From positions 1 to 23,461 of IMG/VR virus record IMGVR_UViG_3300042884_000135: a stretch of 23,461 nt of DNA. One strand, written 5' to 3'. The notes under the pieces were generated by a model, which was not told the origin of the DNA, did no database searches, and worked only from the letters and a program-made list of their open reading frames with translations. This DNA is from a virus. Of the stretch, positions 1-8,150 are shown one piece after another. Both the position numbers and the translations under genes were made by a program. Position 1 is the first letter of the stretch. The number at the start of each line of letters is the position of its first letter.

Positions 1-1091
1 TAAAGCGCTGATAATGTAGGATAACCTGTTTCACCAGTCTCATCCTCAATCTCAACATACTCAATCACTCGTCTTGGTTCTATGATACCATAATTTCCAG
101 ATATAGATACAACGTCACCTAAATTATAGTCTGTTCGGTATGCGTACGATGTTCTTTTAGAAAGATCGACATTACTAATATTTATAACATTTTGATTAGA
201 TAATGCCTCATATCCTCGTACTTGTAGCGCATTTAATATGTCTGTTAACTCAGTCCCTTCTGGAACATAAACTAAAGATTTATCGATATCACTTGCATCT
301 ACAAGCATAACTCTTTTACCGTAAGGATCTTCTGGTAAACTATTATCATAAACAACAGCTTCTGTATACGTCCCCTGAACTAAGGCTACATTTCTATATG
401 CTTTGTTACTTAGTAAGTAGCTAGCACTTTCTAGTTCACCAGACTCCCATGAAAATATAACACTATCTGTAAGATCGTTTCCGGTATAAATATAGATCAA
501 ACTTTTAGTGGACGATAAAGCATCTACAGCGCCCAAATAGTTTTTTCTAACAATACGAATACCTAAGTTCTCCAAAGATAAAAGTTCTAATACAGCTTGA
601 TAAACACTTTGACGCTTTACGATTCTAGCATCTTGTGGGAGTGTTAACGCCTGAGCCGTGCAAATAATATATCCTTCCAAAGTGCCAATTTCACTATTGA
701 TAAGTGTTGCTATTTGATCTTGAAGATCGTTAGCGGCTAATTCATATTGTGTTGGCGGAATTGTTGGAGTTTCCGCTTCAGCAAGACTCAAACCAACAAT
801 CCTATAATCGAAATAACTAATTAATCCTCGTCCAGAAATTTTAACAGTTGGATCCATATCGGAAGATTCGCTAATTTCAACATTTTCAACAATACAAGCT
901 TCATATGTTTTTGTATGCGATATTATGGTGCCTAGTGGTAAAAACCCAACTAACCCAGAACTTAACTTAGCTGTTATTTCGAATTCACCAGCTTTAGAAT
1001 ATCGTTCTATCCACATTATACTGTCATAGTTATTAATCGGTTCACCATATATAAGGTTAATATTTCCGTCTTGAAACTTAAAGAGGTCCAT
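1..1091 (-). CDS. Siphovirus ReqiPepy6 Gp37-like tail protein (3' end cut by window edge)
   Basis: A 363-codon open frame runs from ATG at 1091 off the left edge; I translated it by hand because it is open at the end. The N-terminus reads MDLFKFQDGNINLIYGEP, then a W-I-E-R-Y-x-K-A-G-E-F-E-I segment and a V-K-I-S-G-R-G-L-I-S-Y-F motif. This is the pattern of the Gp37-like siphovirus tail family, placed at the tail tip downstream of Dit. The start lies two bases after the Dit stop, with a GGGG-containing leader about ten bases upstream. Family members act as baseplate hub or minor tail proteins; the precise role here is inferred from position and family. The last two visible bases are TA in frame, so the gene could end at the edge or continue. 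Confidence 0.8.
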   Translation of the reverse strand, partial: MDLFKFQDGNINLIYGEPINNYDSIMWIERYSKAGEFEITAKLSSGLVGFLPLGTIISHTKTYEACIVENVEISESSDMDPTVKISGRGLISYFDYRIVGLSLAEAETPTIPPTQYELAANDLQDQIATLINSEIGTLEGYIICTAQALTLPQDARIVKRQSVYQAVLELLSLENLGIRIVRKNYLGAVDALSSTKSLIYIYTGNDLTDSVIFSWESGELESASYLLSNKAYRNVALVQGTYTEAVVYDNSLPEDPYGKRVMLVDASDIDKSLVYVPEGTELTDILNALQVRGYEALSNQNVINISNVDLSKRTSYAYRTDYNLGDVVSISGNYGIIEPRRVIEYVEIEDETGETGYPTLSAL

Positions 1092-1093
1092 AA

Positions 1094-1939
1094 TTATAAA
1101 CCCCAATAAGCTGGATAGTATGAAATGTAGGACCAACTGAATTTAGTTTTATCATAGACATCAAACTCATTTGAGCCTGGGAATATAATAGGCCATGTTG
1201 ATGTTGGAGAAATTCTATCCATTAAAGGAATAGTTGTCACCCCTCGAACTAAATAAACGTTTCTTGTTTTGTATTCGCTCGATATGACAAGATTATCTCC
1301 AGATAAAAAGCCACCAGTTGGTGTTACTTTAAACTCCCATGATGGATCTAATGCATCATCGGTTATCTTAAAGTAACTTGATGTGTTAGTGTAATCAATG
1401 TTTAATGTTACCCCATGCGGAGCTGTCGATATACTATCGGAAACATAAATATGGCTACCTGTCCCCAATGTTGCAGCTTCTAGTTCTACCGGATTATAGC
1501 CTCTAAGCATAAAGTCATCACAGTTTAATGTCATTTGGATTTCTGGCGTGTTTGAAAAGTATGGAACTTCAAACTTTGTGAAGTATCCAGATATCTGAGC
1601 TACCACCGCGCCTCCGGATCTAAATAATACATTAATAAGTCCGGTTCGGCTCGATGATATGCTTCTATAAATGTCGTCTCTAATGTCTGAAAAGTCTTCA
1701 TTTATTGAATAGTTTGGATTCAGTACAATACGGAACGTTAGTTCTCGCTTCTTCATACTGAAATTATAAAATTTAGCGTTTGAATTGGCCGCAAACGAGT
1801 AAAACTTTCGAATTACTTCGTCTGCGTCCAATCCAATAATAGTTTTTACCAAATACTTGTCGGTTGACAAAACGTCACCCATTCCAAAGCTAATAACATT
1901 AGCGTTATCAGAAGATAGCTCTACTCCAGTTACTTTCAT
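1094..1939 (-). CDS. Distal tail protein (Dit-like)
   Basis: This 281-residue protein belongs by pattern to the siphovirus tail-component/Dit family. The N-terminal half is an all-beta domain with an S-M-K-K-R-E-L-T-F core, a V-V-A-Q-I-S-G-Y-F-T-K-F-E-V-P-Y-F stretch and L-N-C-D-D-F-M-L-R-G-Y, where the first domain usually ends. A galectin-like C-terminal half follows (about residues 155-281). Dit forms the hexameric hub joining the tail tube to the tip. Its ATG overlaps the tape-measure TGA (ATGA, 1936-1939), giving translational coupling, and it is followed at once by the Gp37-like gene, the usual tape measure, Dit, hub order. The length is normal for the family. I see no receptor-binding insertion. 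Confidence 0.85.
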   Translation of the reverse strand: MKVTGVELSSDNANVISFGMGDVLSTDKYLVKTIIGLDADEVIRKFYSFAANSNAKFYNFSMKKRELTFRIVLNPNYSINEDFSDIRDDIYRSISSSRTGLINVLFRSGGAVVAQISGYFTKFEVPYFSNTPEIQMTLNCDDFMLRGYNPVELEAATLGTGSHIYVSDSISTAPHGVTLNIDYTNTSSYFKITDDALDPSWEFKVTPTGGFLSGDNLVISSEYKTRNVYLVRGVTTIPLMDRISPTSTWPIIFPGSNEFDVYDKTKFSWSYISYYPAYWGL

Positions 1940-4900
1940 AAGATACTTAACTCCTCTTTTGCCATTGTTATTTGATTTCGTGTTTGACGATAGATGTCTG
2001 ATACTGACAATTGCGTTGGTGCATAAATGTTCTGCTCGAATCGTAACTCGTTACTACCATTTTGACTGGTCGGGATCGAATCAGTATTCAACTCAGTTAC
2101 AGCAATAGTTTGAGCCTGTCCAGTTGAAACGGTGGCGTTAATACCATCGGTTGAACTAATCAACCCGCTGATTTCCCTAGCGCCGACTCTAACATTAGTC
2201 AGGTCTAGCACTGGGGTTATGGTTGGATTGAACTCGGTAGCAACACTTAAGTCATTAGATAATCGACTTAATGTACCCTGCATAGTATTAATCGTTGCGG
2301 CGGCTAAATTCTCTGCGCTGTCTATGGCTGGATCGTTATTATTTAGTCCAACGACTAATCCAGCTACGACGTTACTACCAATGTCCATAAAGACCCTTGA
2401 CGGGGACCAGATTTTGAATACGTCTAGTGCCCCGCCAATGACTGATTTACCAAGGTCGATAGCACCGCCGACTACATCTTTCACGCCACCGGCTAATCCA
2501 AGGGTCATACCATTAACTATGTTCCAGGCAATGGATCGTCCAGCGGATGTGAACCTGTCGACATTGGCTTCAATAGCCTTATCAATCTCTTCAACAAAGT
2601 TTACAATTGTTTCAATTGCAGCAACTGCTATCTCTGTTGCGCTATCGCCAAGTCCTTCAATGAATTGAACAATCGCATCTGTACCAGCTCTTATTATTCT
2701 TTTACTTTGGTTACTAACAGTATCAATAAATTTAGTGATGACGTCGCCTACTGCTTGACCGACTTTCCATATATTATCGCCAATTCCACCTAAGAAGTCA
2801 ACTAATGCATCTGCACCAGCTTGAGCAATCTTTGTCGCTGAGTTTCCTATTTCTGTTATAAACGTTGTTACAACTTCAGTTACTGCGTCGATAACTTTAG
2901 TAAGGTTATCTTTAACACCACTTAAGAATTGAACTAACAAGTCGACGCCGGCTTGAATAATGATCATGTATTGTAATGCAACTGCTTCTATGAAAGCCGC
3001 TATTAACTGCCCGACCATCGTTGCTATTTCTACAATATTATCTATAAGACCACTAATAAATGACCTTAGTAGATTCATACCAGCTTCAACAATTTGTCCT
3101 AGATTTTCAGCTAATGAATTTATGAAAGCGGCAATCAATCCTACAACAGCAGTGACAAATTCGTCAATGTTGTCTGTTAAACCTTTAATAAGATTTATCA
3201 AGAACCGATATCCAACCATAATAATATCTACAGCTTTTTCATCAATAATAGTAATTATACTATCGATCAATGCGATAATAAATTCTTCTAGTTTTGGTAG
3301 CAGCTCAATCAGCGTATCTATAAGTTGCGCTATAATAATACCGAGCTGTTCAAGTATAACCGGTAGTGCCTCTAACAATATATCAACAATAGCAAGTAAT
3401 GCAATCGCAAGACCTTTAGCTAATATTGGTATTCGCTCAATCAATTTATCTAATAAAGCAATTATCCAGTCGACAGCTTCTGTACCTATAGCTACAACCT
3501 GTTGCAAACCTCTCGCCAGAGCATTAATACCCAGACCAAATGCAGCAACAGCAATACCTATAATTAATAAAGCAGCTCCAAGTGCTAATATAGATCCTAT
3601 AGCTGGTTGTATTAACACAGCAGATATAGCAATTAAAGCAAACACAGCGGCAAGACCAATTAGACCTTTTATTATTTCACTCATCTTTAATTGACCAACT
3701 GTAGCTAATGCATCAGATATCACAAGCAAGGCAACAGCCATAACCGTCATCGCAAAAGCACCAGCTAAAGCTCCACTCATAGCATGAGCAGCTATTGTTA
3801 ATATCAATAAAGCGCCAGCAATACCGACTAGTCCTTTAATAATGTCATTCCAAGTAAGTGTAGCTATTTGTTTAAGAGCTTCAGCAATGACTAATAAAGA
3901 AAGACTAACGAGCATCAAACCGGCTGCTGTAACTATCATATTTGTTGGCATTAAATGCATAGCAAGTGCTATAATTGTTAAACCTAAAGCAACTGAACCA
4001 AAGCCCTTAGCCATCTCATTCCAAGACATTGTTGCAAATATCTTAACCGCAATAGCTAGAACAGTTAAAGCTCCAGCCACTAACATCAAACCAGCAGCCT
4101 TAGCAAAGGTATCCGCTGGCATAGCATTAAGAGCACCAGAAATAACAATAAGACCAATGGTAACACCTAAAAGACCTTGACCCATTGTTAGTAGGTCCAT
4201 ACTTCCAAATAAGAATACAGCTCCAGCTAGAATATTTAGAGCAATGGCAATACCAATTAGTCCAATACCTGCCCTCACCAAACCTTTAGAGTTTGCTGAA
4301 AGTTGTTGCGCAATTCCTTGTAACACATTTACTAAAAGTTGAATTGCTATTAAACCTTTTGCTAGGTCAAGAATGCTTAACCCACTTAAAGTCTTAACTG
4401 CAAATGCTAATATTAACAAAGCAGCAGACAAAGCTATTAATCCTGTAGAAACTATAGTGAATACAGATGCACTTTTAACATTCATAGTAGTAGACATTGC
4501 GTTTAATGAGCCCATTAATATAGCAAGACCAGCTGCAGTTGCGACCAGCGCTTTAGTAAGCGAGGCCGAGTCTACAGAAGCTAACAACAATACCGATACA
4601 GCTAAAATACCAATAGCTATACCTATCTTCATTATTGCGTTTGCTTTTAGATCCATCTGCATTCCCTTAAGAACGCCCGTGGCCTCGCTTAGTGTTCTCT
4701 TCAAACCACCAAATATCCCACCAAAGTCTAGGTTAACGCCCTTTGTTAAGAACGCTAACATACCGCCAATACTGGCCACAATACCTAAGTTAACAGCGTC
4801 CAGAACCTTACTAAAGTCTCCAGGGGCTGCTGCGCCTTTCATTTTACCAGCTAGTTCTTTAAACCAATTTACAATATACCCGCCAAATTTTTCTAAGGCA

Positions 4901-6726
4901 GCAATAACAGGAGCTAAAGCACTACTGATAGATCCGACTGTATCTTTGAAACCCTCAAATCGATCGGAAAGACGTTCGATATTAATACCAGGTAATGAGA
5001 TGCCAATTAATGCATCTCTTACTCGATTTAAAAAGTCCACAAATCCGCTCGGTAAATTTCCTAAATTTTCAGATCCTGTAGTCAGAACTCCAAATATTTC
5101 TAGAGCAATATCTTTTAATCTCTTTAATTCTCCGACTGGATCCCGTGCAAATCTAAGAATGGAGTCGGTAACAGCGTCAAACGCTTTTGCTATTCCGCCA
5201 TCGGTGACTAAAAATTCGTTTAAACTCCTTAAGTCGTTAGCTAGGCGTCTAATAAAATCTAAAACAACCGAAGCTCCTTCAGACTTACCTAAAGCCTTAA
5301 ACAGATCAACAAACGATCTGGCTAATTCTTTAACAACAGTATAACCAATCTCTATAACGCCAAACAACGCCCCTGATACCTTGAATATATCGTTAAGAGT
5401 ATCGGATGACGGTGTTAGTTTCTTTGTAAAGTCTTCAAAAGCAAACGAAAGCTTTGTTAGTTGTATGCCAGTTATTGGTGGAAATATACGGGAAAATCCT
5501 CGTTTAACAGCATTTATAACCTCGCCTAGAGCTTTTGCGGCGTTTGTTAGACCATTTATTACTGCTTCTCGTCCACCGATACCTGCCCATTGACTAAGAA
5601 GAGCATTTCGAGAATCAGCTGATTCTCCTGCAATTTTACCAAACGCCTGACTTATACCTGTAAATAACTCTGTAGCTTGATTAAAGTCACCAAGAATAAT
5701 TCGAAATGATTGCGAGAATCCAGATCCAACTGTTTCTCTAGCTGTAGTCATTAACTGACTAAATGTTCTAACTTTAGTGGCAGCCTCAACACCGGTTACA
5801 CCAAGTTCAATAATTGATTTGGCTTGTTCTTGCGTGTAGCCAATGGCTAATAGTTGCGCTTCAGTTAATTCTCCAGCAATTCCTTGTAGTGTCGTTGTTA
5901 AAACGTCAGAAGTAAGCCAACCTTTTTCAAGAGTTCCTCTAAATGTATTTCCTGCGTCTGTCCACTGTTCAAATGTTGTACCAATTGGCGCATCTTTAAT
6001 TTTACCTAAAGCCACACCTGTATTGAACAATGCTTCTTGGAAAACCTTACCACCCATACCAGCATTAGTAACTGAGTTCCAGTCCATTAACTTTACTGAA
6101 CCGGCGGAAATAGCCTGTGATAGCTGATACATCGCTGTTGAGGCTTGCTCTGAGCTTGATCCTGAGATTGCGGCTAAGTTGGCAATACCTTTAATAGACT
6201 GTACTGAAGTATCTAGGTCAACACCCGCTGCGGTGAATGTACCAATATTTTTGGCCATTTGACCAAAGTTATAAATAGTTTTGTCTGAGTATTCGTTTAG
6301 TTTATCTAATGCACTATTAACGTCATTTAAGTTAGTACCTTGAGACTTAGTGTTTGCCAAAACCGTTTGAATGGCATTCATATTAGTTTCGTACTCTCGG
6401 AAACCGCTCATTACCTGGTCAATAGATAGGGATTTACCTATTGAAATACCCGCATCTACTGCCTTATTGGTTATATTTGTTAGAGCAGTGATTCCCATAA
6501 TTGATAACGACGAAAATTTTCCTACTAATGAATCAATACCTGAAGTTAATGGATTAAATGAAACATTTTGTGCGGCCGTGTTTACGTCAGTAAAACCCTT
6601 ACCAGCACTTGGTAATTTAAGACTAGCTTCTAGTTTATCTAGACTTGCAATAGTCGATGCAATCTTCGTTTCAAATGCAGCATTATCAAACTTCATTTCA
6701 ACTACTCTATTATCGATACTAGCCAT
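1936..6726 (-). CDS. Tail tape measure protein
   Basis: At 1596 residues this is the longest gene here. The ATG follows a strong AAAGAGGTG ribosome site. Residues 1-40 form a short coiled coil. Residues about 110-240 match the tape-measure N-terminal domain (NIGTFTAAGVDLDTSVQSIK, then a W-N-S-V-T-N-A-G-M-G-G-K-V-F-Q-E-A motif). Residues about 699-1056 are very hydrophobic, with repeats of about 57 residues that look like pairs of membrane helices. Residues 1168-1387 are five exact 44-residue repeats. The C-terminus holds the conserved I-W-S-P-S-R-V-F-M-D-I-G motif. Tape-measure proteins set tail length and are ejected with the DNA; at about 1.5 angstrom per residue this predicts a tail near 240 nm. 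Large antisense open frames inside the hydrophobic part are shadows of its repeated codons. Confidence 0.95.
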   Translation of the reverse strand: MASIDNRVVEMKFDNAAFETKIASTIASLDKLEASLKLPSAGKGFTDVNTAAQNVSFNPLTSGIDSLVGKFSSLSIMGITALTNITNKAVDAGISIGKSLSIDQVMSGFREYETNMNAIQTVLANTKSQGTNLNDVNSALDKLNEYSDKTIYNFGQMAKNIGTFTAAGVDLDTSVQSIKGIANLAAISGSSSEQASTAMYQLSQAISAGSVKLMDWNSVTNAGMGGKVFQEALFNTGVALGKIKDAPIGTTFEQWTDAGNTFRGTLEKGWLTSDVLTTTLQGIAGELTEAQLLAIGYTQEQAKSIIELGVTGVEAATKVRTFSQLMTTARETVGSGFSQSFRIILGDFNQATELFTGISQAFGKIAGESADSRNALLSQWAGIGGREAVINGLTNAAKALGEVINAVKRGFSRIFPPITGIQLTKLSFAFEDFTKKLTPSSDTLNDIFKVSGALFGVIEIGYTVVKELARSFVDLFKALGKSEGASVVLDFIRRLANDLRSLNEFLVTDGGIAKAFDAVTDSILRFARDPVGELKRLKDIALEIFGVLTTGSENLGNLPSGFVDFLNRVRDALIGISLPGINIERLSDRFEGFKDTVGSISSALAPVIAALEKFGGYIVNWFKELAGKMKGAAAPGDFSKVLDAVNLGIVASIGGMLAFLTKGVNLDFGGIFGGLKRTLSEATGVLKGMQMDLKANAIMKIGIAIGILAVSVLLLASVDSASLTKALVATAAGLAILMGSLNAMSTTMNVKSASVFTIVSTGLIALSAALLILAFAVKTLSGLSILDLAKGLIAIQLLVNVLQGIAQQLSANSKGLVRAGIGLIGIAIALNILAGAVFLFGSMDLLTMGQGLLGVTIGLIVISGALNAMPADTFAKAAGLMLVAGALTVLAIAVKIFATMSWNEMAKGFGSVALGLTIIALAMHLMPTNMIVTAAGLMLVSLSLLVIAEALKQIATLTWNDIIKGLVGIAGALLILTIAAHAMSGALAGAFAMTVMAVALLVISDALATVGQLKMSEIIKGLIGLAAVFALIAISAVLIQPAIGSILALGAALLIIGIAVAAFGLGINALARGLQQVVAIGTEAVDWIIALLDKLIERIPILAKGLAIALLAIVDILLEALPVILEQLGIIIAQLIDTLIELLPKLEEFIIALIDSIITIIDEKAVDIIMVGYRFLINLIKGLTDNIDEFVTAVVGLIAAFINSLAENLGQIVEAGMNLLRSFISGLIDNIVEIATMVGQLIAAFIEAVALQYMIIIQAGVDLLVQFLSGVKDNLTKVIDAVTEVVTTFITEIGNSATKIAQAGADALVDFLGGIGDNIWKVGQAVGDVITKFIDTVSNQSKRIIRAGTDAIVQFIEGLGDSATEIAVAAIETIVNFVEEIDKAIEANVDRFTSAGRSIAWNIVNGMTLGLAGGVKDVVGGAIDLGKSVIGGALDVFKIWSPSRVFMDIGSNVVAGLVVGLNNNDPAIDSAENLAAATINTMQGTLSRLSNDLSVATEFNPTITPVLDLTNVRVGAREISGLISSTDGINATVSTGQAQTIAVTELNTDSIPTSQNGSNELRFEQNIYAPTQLSVSDIYRQTRNQITMAKEELSIL
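2566..3225 (-). repeat. Five 44-residue repeats in the tape measure
   Basis: Five consecutive units of exactly 44 codons lie at 3094-3225, 2962-3093, 2830-2961, 2698-2829 and 2566-2697 (residues 1168-1387). The shared pattern is I-[IVA]-x-[AV]-G-x-x-x-[LI]-[VIR]-x-F-[IL]-x-G-[LVI]-x-D-[NS], with a later [FA]-[IV]-x-x-[IV]. The repeats are recognisable in protein but diverged in DNA, so they are old. Forty-four residues equal four hendecads, a periodicity compatible with long helical bundles. The unit count and edges were checked by codon position. Confidence 0.8.
3559..4632 (-). repeat. About six hydrophobic repeats of about 57 residues in the tape measure
   Basis: This is tape-measure residues about 699-1056. 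Consecutive units start near G822, G879 and G936, each 57 residues apart, and share G-L-[MI]-[LG]-x-x-x-x-L-x-[IV]-L-A, then a charged loop of the W-N-[ED] type with K-G, then a second hydrophobic helix. Earlier and later units are looser, 56-62 residues. Each unit resembles a helical hairpin long enough to span a membrane. Outer limits are approximate. Confidence 0.6.
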
Positions 6727-6738
6727 AATTCACCTCTT

Positions 6739-7122
6739 TCATTTTCTTGTTATGTTTGTCCAAACTGCAGTATTAATCTGATCGAATACCGGACGGATAG
6801 CTGGATTTATATAATCGTATCCAGATACATATCCGCCGGTACCCGTAGCGTGGCCATATTGAAGCAATATCGCTATATTAGCGCCATCGTTTACATTTTT
6901 ATTAATCCACGTAATCGTGGTTGTTTTTTTTTCTAAAGTAATTTTATACGACCAGGAATTTGCTGTCTTACTCGTATCTACTGGTGTAGCAGCACTTAAT
7001 GCTCTAACTCCAGCTTCAGCAAACGGTTTCAGTTGTGCGTATATTTCACTATCTCGATTTTGAAGTCGCTTTAGAAACCCAGCCAAATATGACCAGTCAC
7101 CTCGTTGTGTAACTTTTATCAT
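6739..7122 (-). CDS. HK97 gp10-like neck or tail-completion protein
   Basis: This 127-residue protein begins MIKVTQRGDW and carries the hallmarks of the Gram-positive phage gp10-like family: a mid-protein E-A-G-V-R-A-L-S-A-A-T-P-V-D-T-S segment, W-S-Y-K-I, and a C-terminal L-L-Q-Y-G-H-A-T-G-T-G-G-Y-V motif followed by D-Y-I-N-P-A-I-R-P. I prefer ATG at 7122 because relatives start at the same point; a GTG at 7131 that overlaps the holin stop would add three residues. The family normally acts at the head-tail joint. Here it sits between holin and tape measure, far from the other neck genes (11924-12542). Identification is firm; the exact role at this position is inferred. Confidence 0.75.
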   Translation of the reverse strand: MIKVTQRGDWSYLAGFLKRLQNRDSEIYAQLKPFAEAGVRALSAATPVDTSKTANSWSYKITLEKKTTTITWINKNVNDGANIAILLQYGHATGTGGYVSGYDYINPAIRPVFDQINTAVWTNITRK

Positions 7123-7127
7123 AAATA

Positions 7128-7388
7128 TCACTCATTGTCTTTTGTCTTGGGTGGGTCCTTGAGTCCATTAGCTGAAAGAAGTCCAGTAAGAGATCCTGTC
7201 AAAAATAGCATCATCGGCTTTAATAGGTCCCACGCACTTGTGTCATTTGGTGACACCTCTAACGGTTGCGTGACAAATAAAAGTCCGTACAACAATGTCG
7301 CCGTACTAATAACAAAGGTGAGTGCTAAACAAGACCCGACAATTAGTATAAGACGAGCTTTAATTTCTGAGTTTGTGAAGCGTTTCAT
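7128..7388 (-). CDS. Holin-like protein with two membrane segments
   Basis: This 86-residue protein has a short basic N-terminus (MKRFTNSEIK), a hydrophobic helix at about 12-40, a polar loop, a second hydrophobic helix at about 57-74 and a charged tail (K-D-P-P-K-T-K-D-N-E). Size, topology and position next to the endolysin fit a class II-type holin, which opens the cytoplasmic membrane to release the endolysin. I chose ATG at 7388 over GTG at 7397 because this ATG shares one base with the stop of the 41-residue gene upstream (TAATG), implying reinitiation. No family signature beyond topology is visible, so an antiholin or accessory membrane protein remains possible. Confidence 0.65.
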   Translation of the reverse strand: MKRFTNSEIKARLILIVGSCLALTFVISTATLLYGLLFVTQPLEVSPNDTSAWDLLKPMMLFLTGSLTGLLSANGLKDPPKTKDNE

Positions 7389-7513
7389 TACGGACACTTA
7401 ACACTTGTCGGACTTTGTTCGCAATTATTCCTTGTTCGGTCGCTGCATGATGAAAGGATTACAAAAAAAGATAGGCCTAGAATTATTGCAAATGCTAGAA
7501 ATAATTTTTTCAT
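7388..7513 (-). CDS. 41-residue lipoprotein in the lysis cassette
   Basis: This small gene was found by hand reading. Its ATG (7513) overlaps the endolysin TGA as ATGA, and its TAA (7388-7390) shares a base with the holin ATG. The product starts MKKLFLAF, continues with a hydrophobic core to about residue 20, then a lipobox L-S-S-C with the modifiable Cys at position 23. Only about 19 polar residues (CSDRTRNNCEQSPTSVKCP) would remain after signal peptidase II, with two further cysteines. The layout resembles a small phage lysis lipoprotein (Rz1-like size), but no i-spanin partner is visible and a Gram-positive host would not need a spanin. It may instead tune lysis or block superinfection. 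The coding call is strong; the function is open. Confidence 0.8.
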   Translation of the reverse strand: MKKLFLAFAIILGLSFFVILSSCSDRTRNNCEQSPTSVKCP

Positions 7514-8085
7514 TTAGCATCTACTGTCGGAAAAGCTTTAACTGCATCTATAACAGCTTGCGGCAACTTATCTCCGCAAACATATCGAATGTGCCAAGCT
7601 TCGGCGTTTGCTCCGTCTTTAACTTCCCATGAGAAGCCAAACTTTAAAGCATTACTAGTTGCAAAACCATCCCCTAAAAGCCAGTCAAGACGCTTTCCTG
7701 ATGCGTTAGCTACGTCAATAGCCAATCCCCAACCATGATTAGACGTTCCCGGTGTTCCAGCTGGTGCAACTCCCTTTTTAAGGTACCAAGTCTTACCTTG
7801 ATAGGTTCGAGTTACTTGTGGCGTACGTCCTGTTGGAGAAGCTGCGTATCGCTCGTTAAACATAGCTACTTGGCGGTCTAGCGGACGATAAGCACCAACG
7901 TGTTTTAGTTCTACACCATCAAAATATGCTGCTAATTGCATAGCATTCCACGCAGTTGCAGCAAGTCGATGCATTTTACCATTGGGTGCTTTAACATCAC
8001 GCAATAATGCTGGATTAAGCTCTCCATTTTTTTGACCAGCGAGATCGCTTGGCATAATAATTGGGAGTACTGTGTATGTAGTCAT
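7510..8085 (-). CDS. Endolysin, M15 (VanY-type) zinc peptidase
   Basis: This 191-residue protein shows the M15 D-Ala-D-Ala/L,D-type carboxypeptidase signature. S115-N-H117-G-W-G-L-A-I-D124 gives the S-x-H-x-x-G-x-A-x-D zinc motif, and E162-A-W-H165 gives the catalytic Glu and third zinc ligand. G-A-Y-R-P-L is the usual substrate-side motif near residues 64-69. The protein is a single catalytic domain with no clear wall-binding domain; the N-terminal 30 residues and last 20 are linkers. No signal peptide is seen, so export would need the holin. ATG follows AGGATAACAA. It begins the lysis cassette after a 65-base gap, the largest in the window, in which I see no hairpin or convincing promoter. 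Confidence 0.9.
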   Translation of the reverse strand: MTTYTVLPIIMPSDLAGQKNGELNPALLRDVKAPNGKMHRLAATAWNAMQLAAYFDGVELKHVGAYRPLDRQVAMFNERYAASPTGRTPQVTRTYQGKTWYLKKGVAPAGTPGTSNHGWGLAIDVANASGKRLDWLLGDGFATSNALKFGFSWEVKDGANAEAWHIRYVCGDKLPQAVIDAVKAFPTVDAK

Positions 8086-8150
8086 TTGTTATCCTATCTA
8101 TTGTTCAAAATTCGTTAATAATTACTACCATTTTGACGGTACAGCTATAA

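Noticed and set aside
2960-5344. Long plus-strand open frames (for example 2960-3694 and 4373-5344) opposite the tape measure
   Set aside because: They mirror hydrophobic repeat codons of the tape measure, have low-complexity products rich in Ile/Ala/Pro, lack ribosome sites and have no homology I recognise.
6906-6933. Hairpin ccacg-taat-cgtgg followed by a run of nine T on the plus strand, terminator-like
   Set aside because: It lies inside the gp10-like coding region and faces the plus strand, where no gene is being transcribed. The five-base stem is weak and the A9 run encodes Lys codons.
8086-8150. The 65-base gap before the endolysin as a promoter or terminator region
   Set aside because: I found neither a paired -35/-10 set nor a stable hairpin with a T run on the minus strand; only the endolysin ribosome site is clear.
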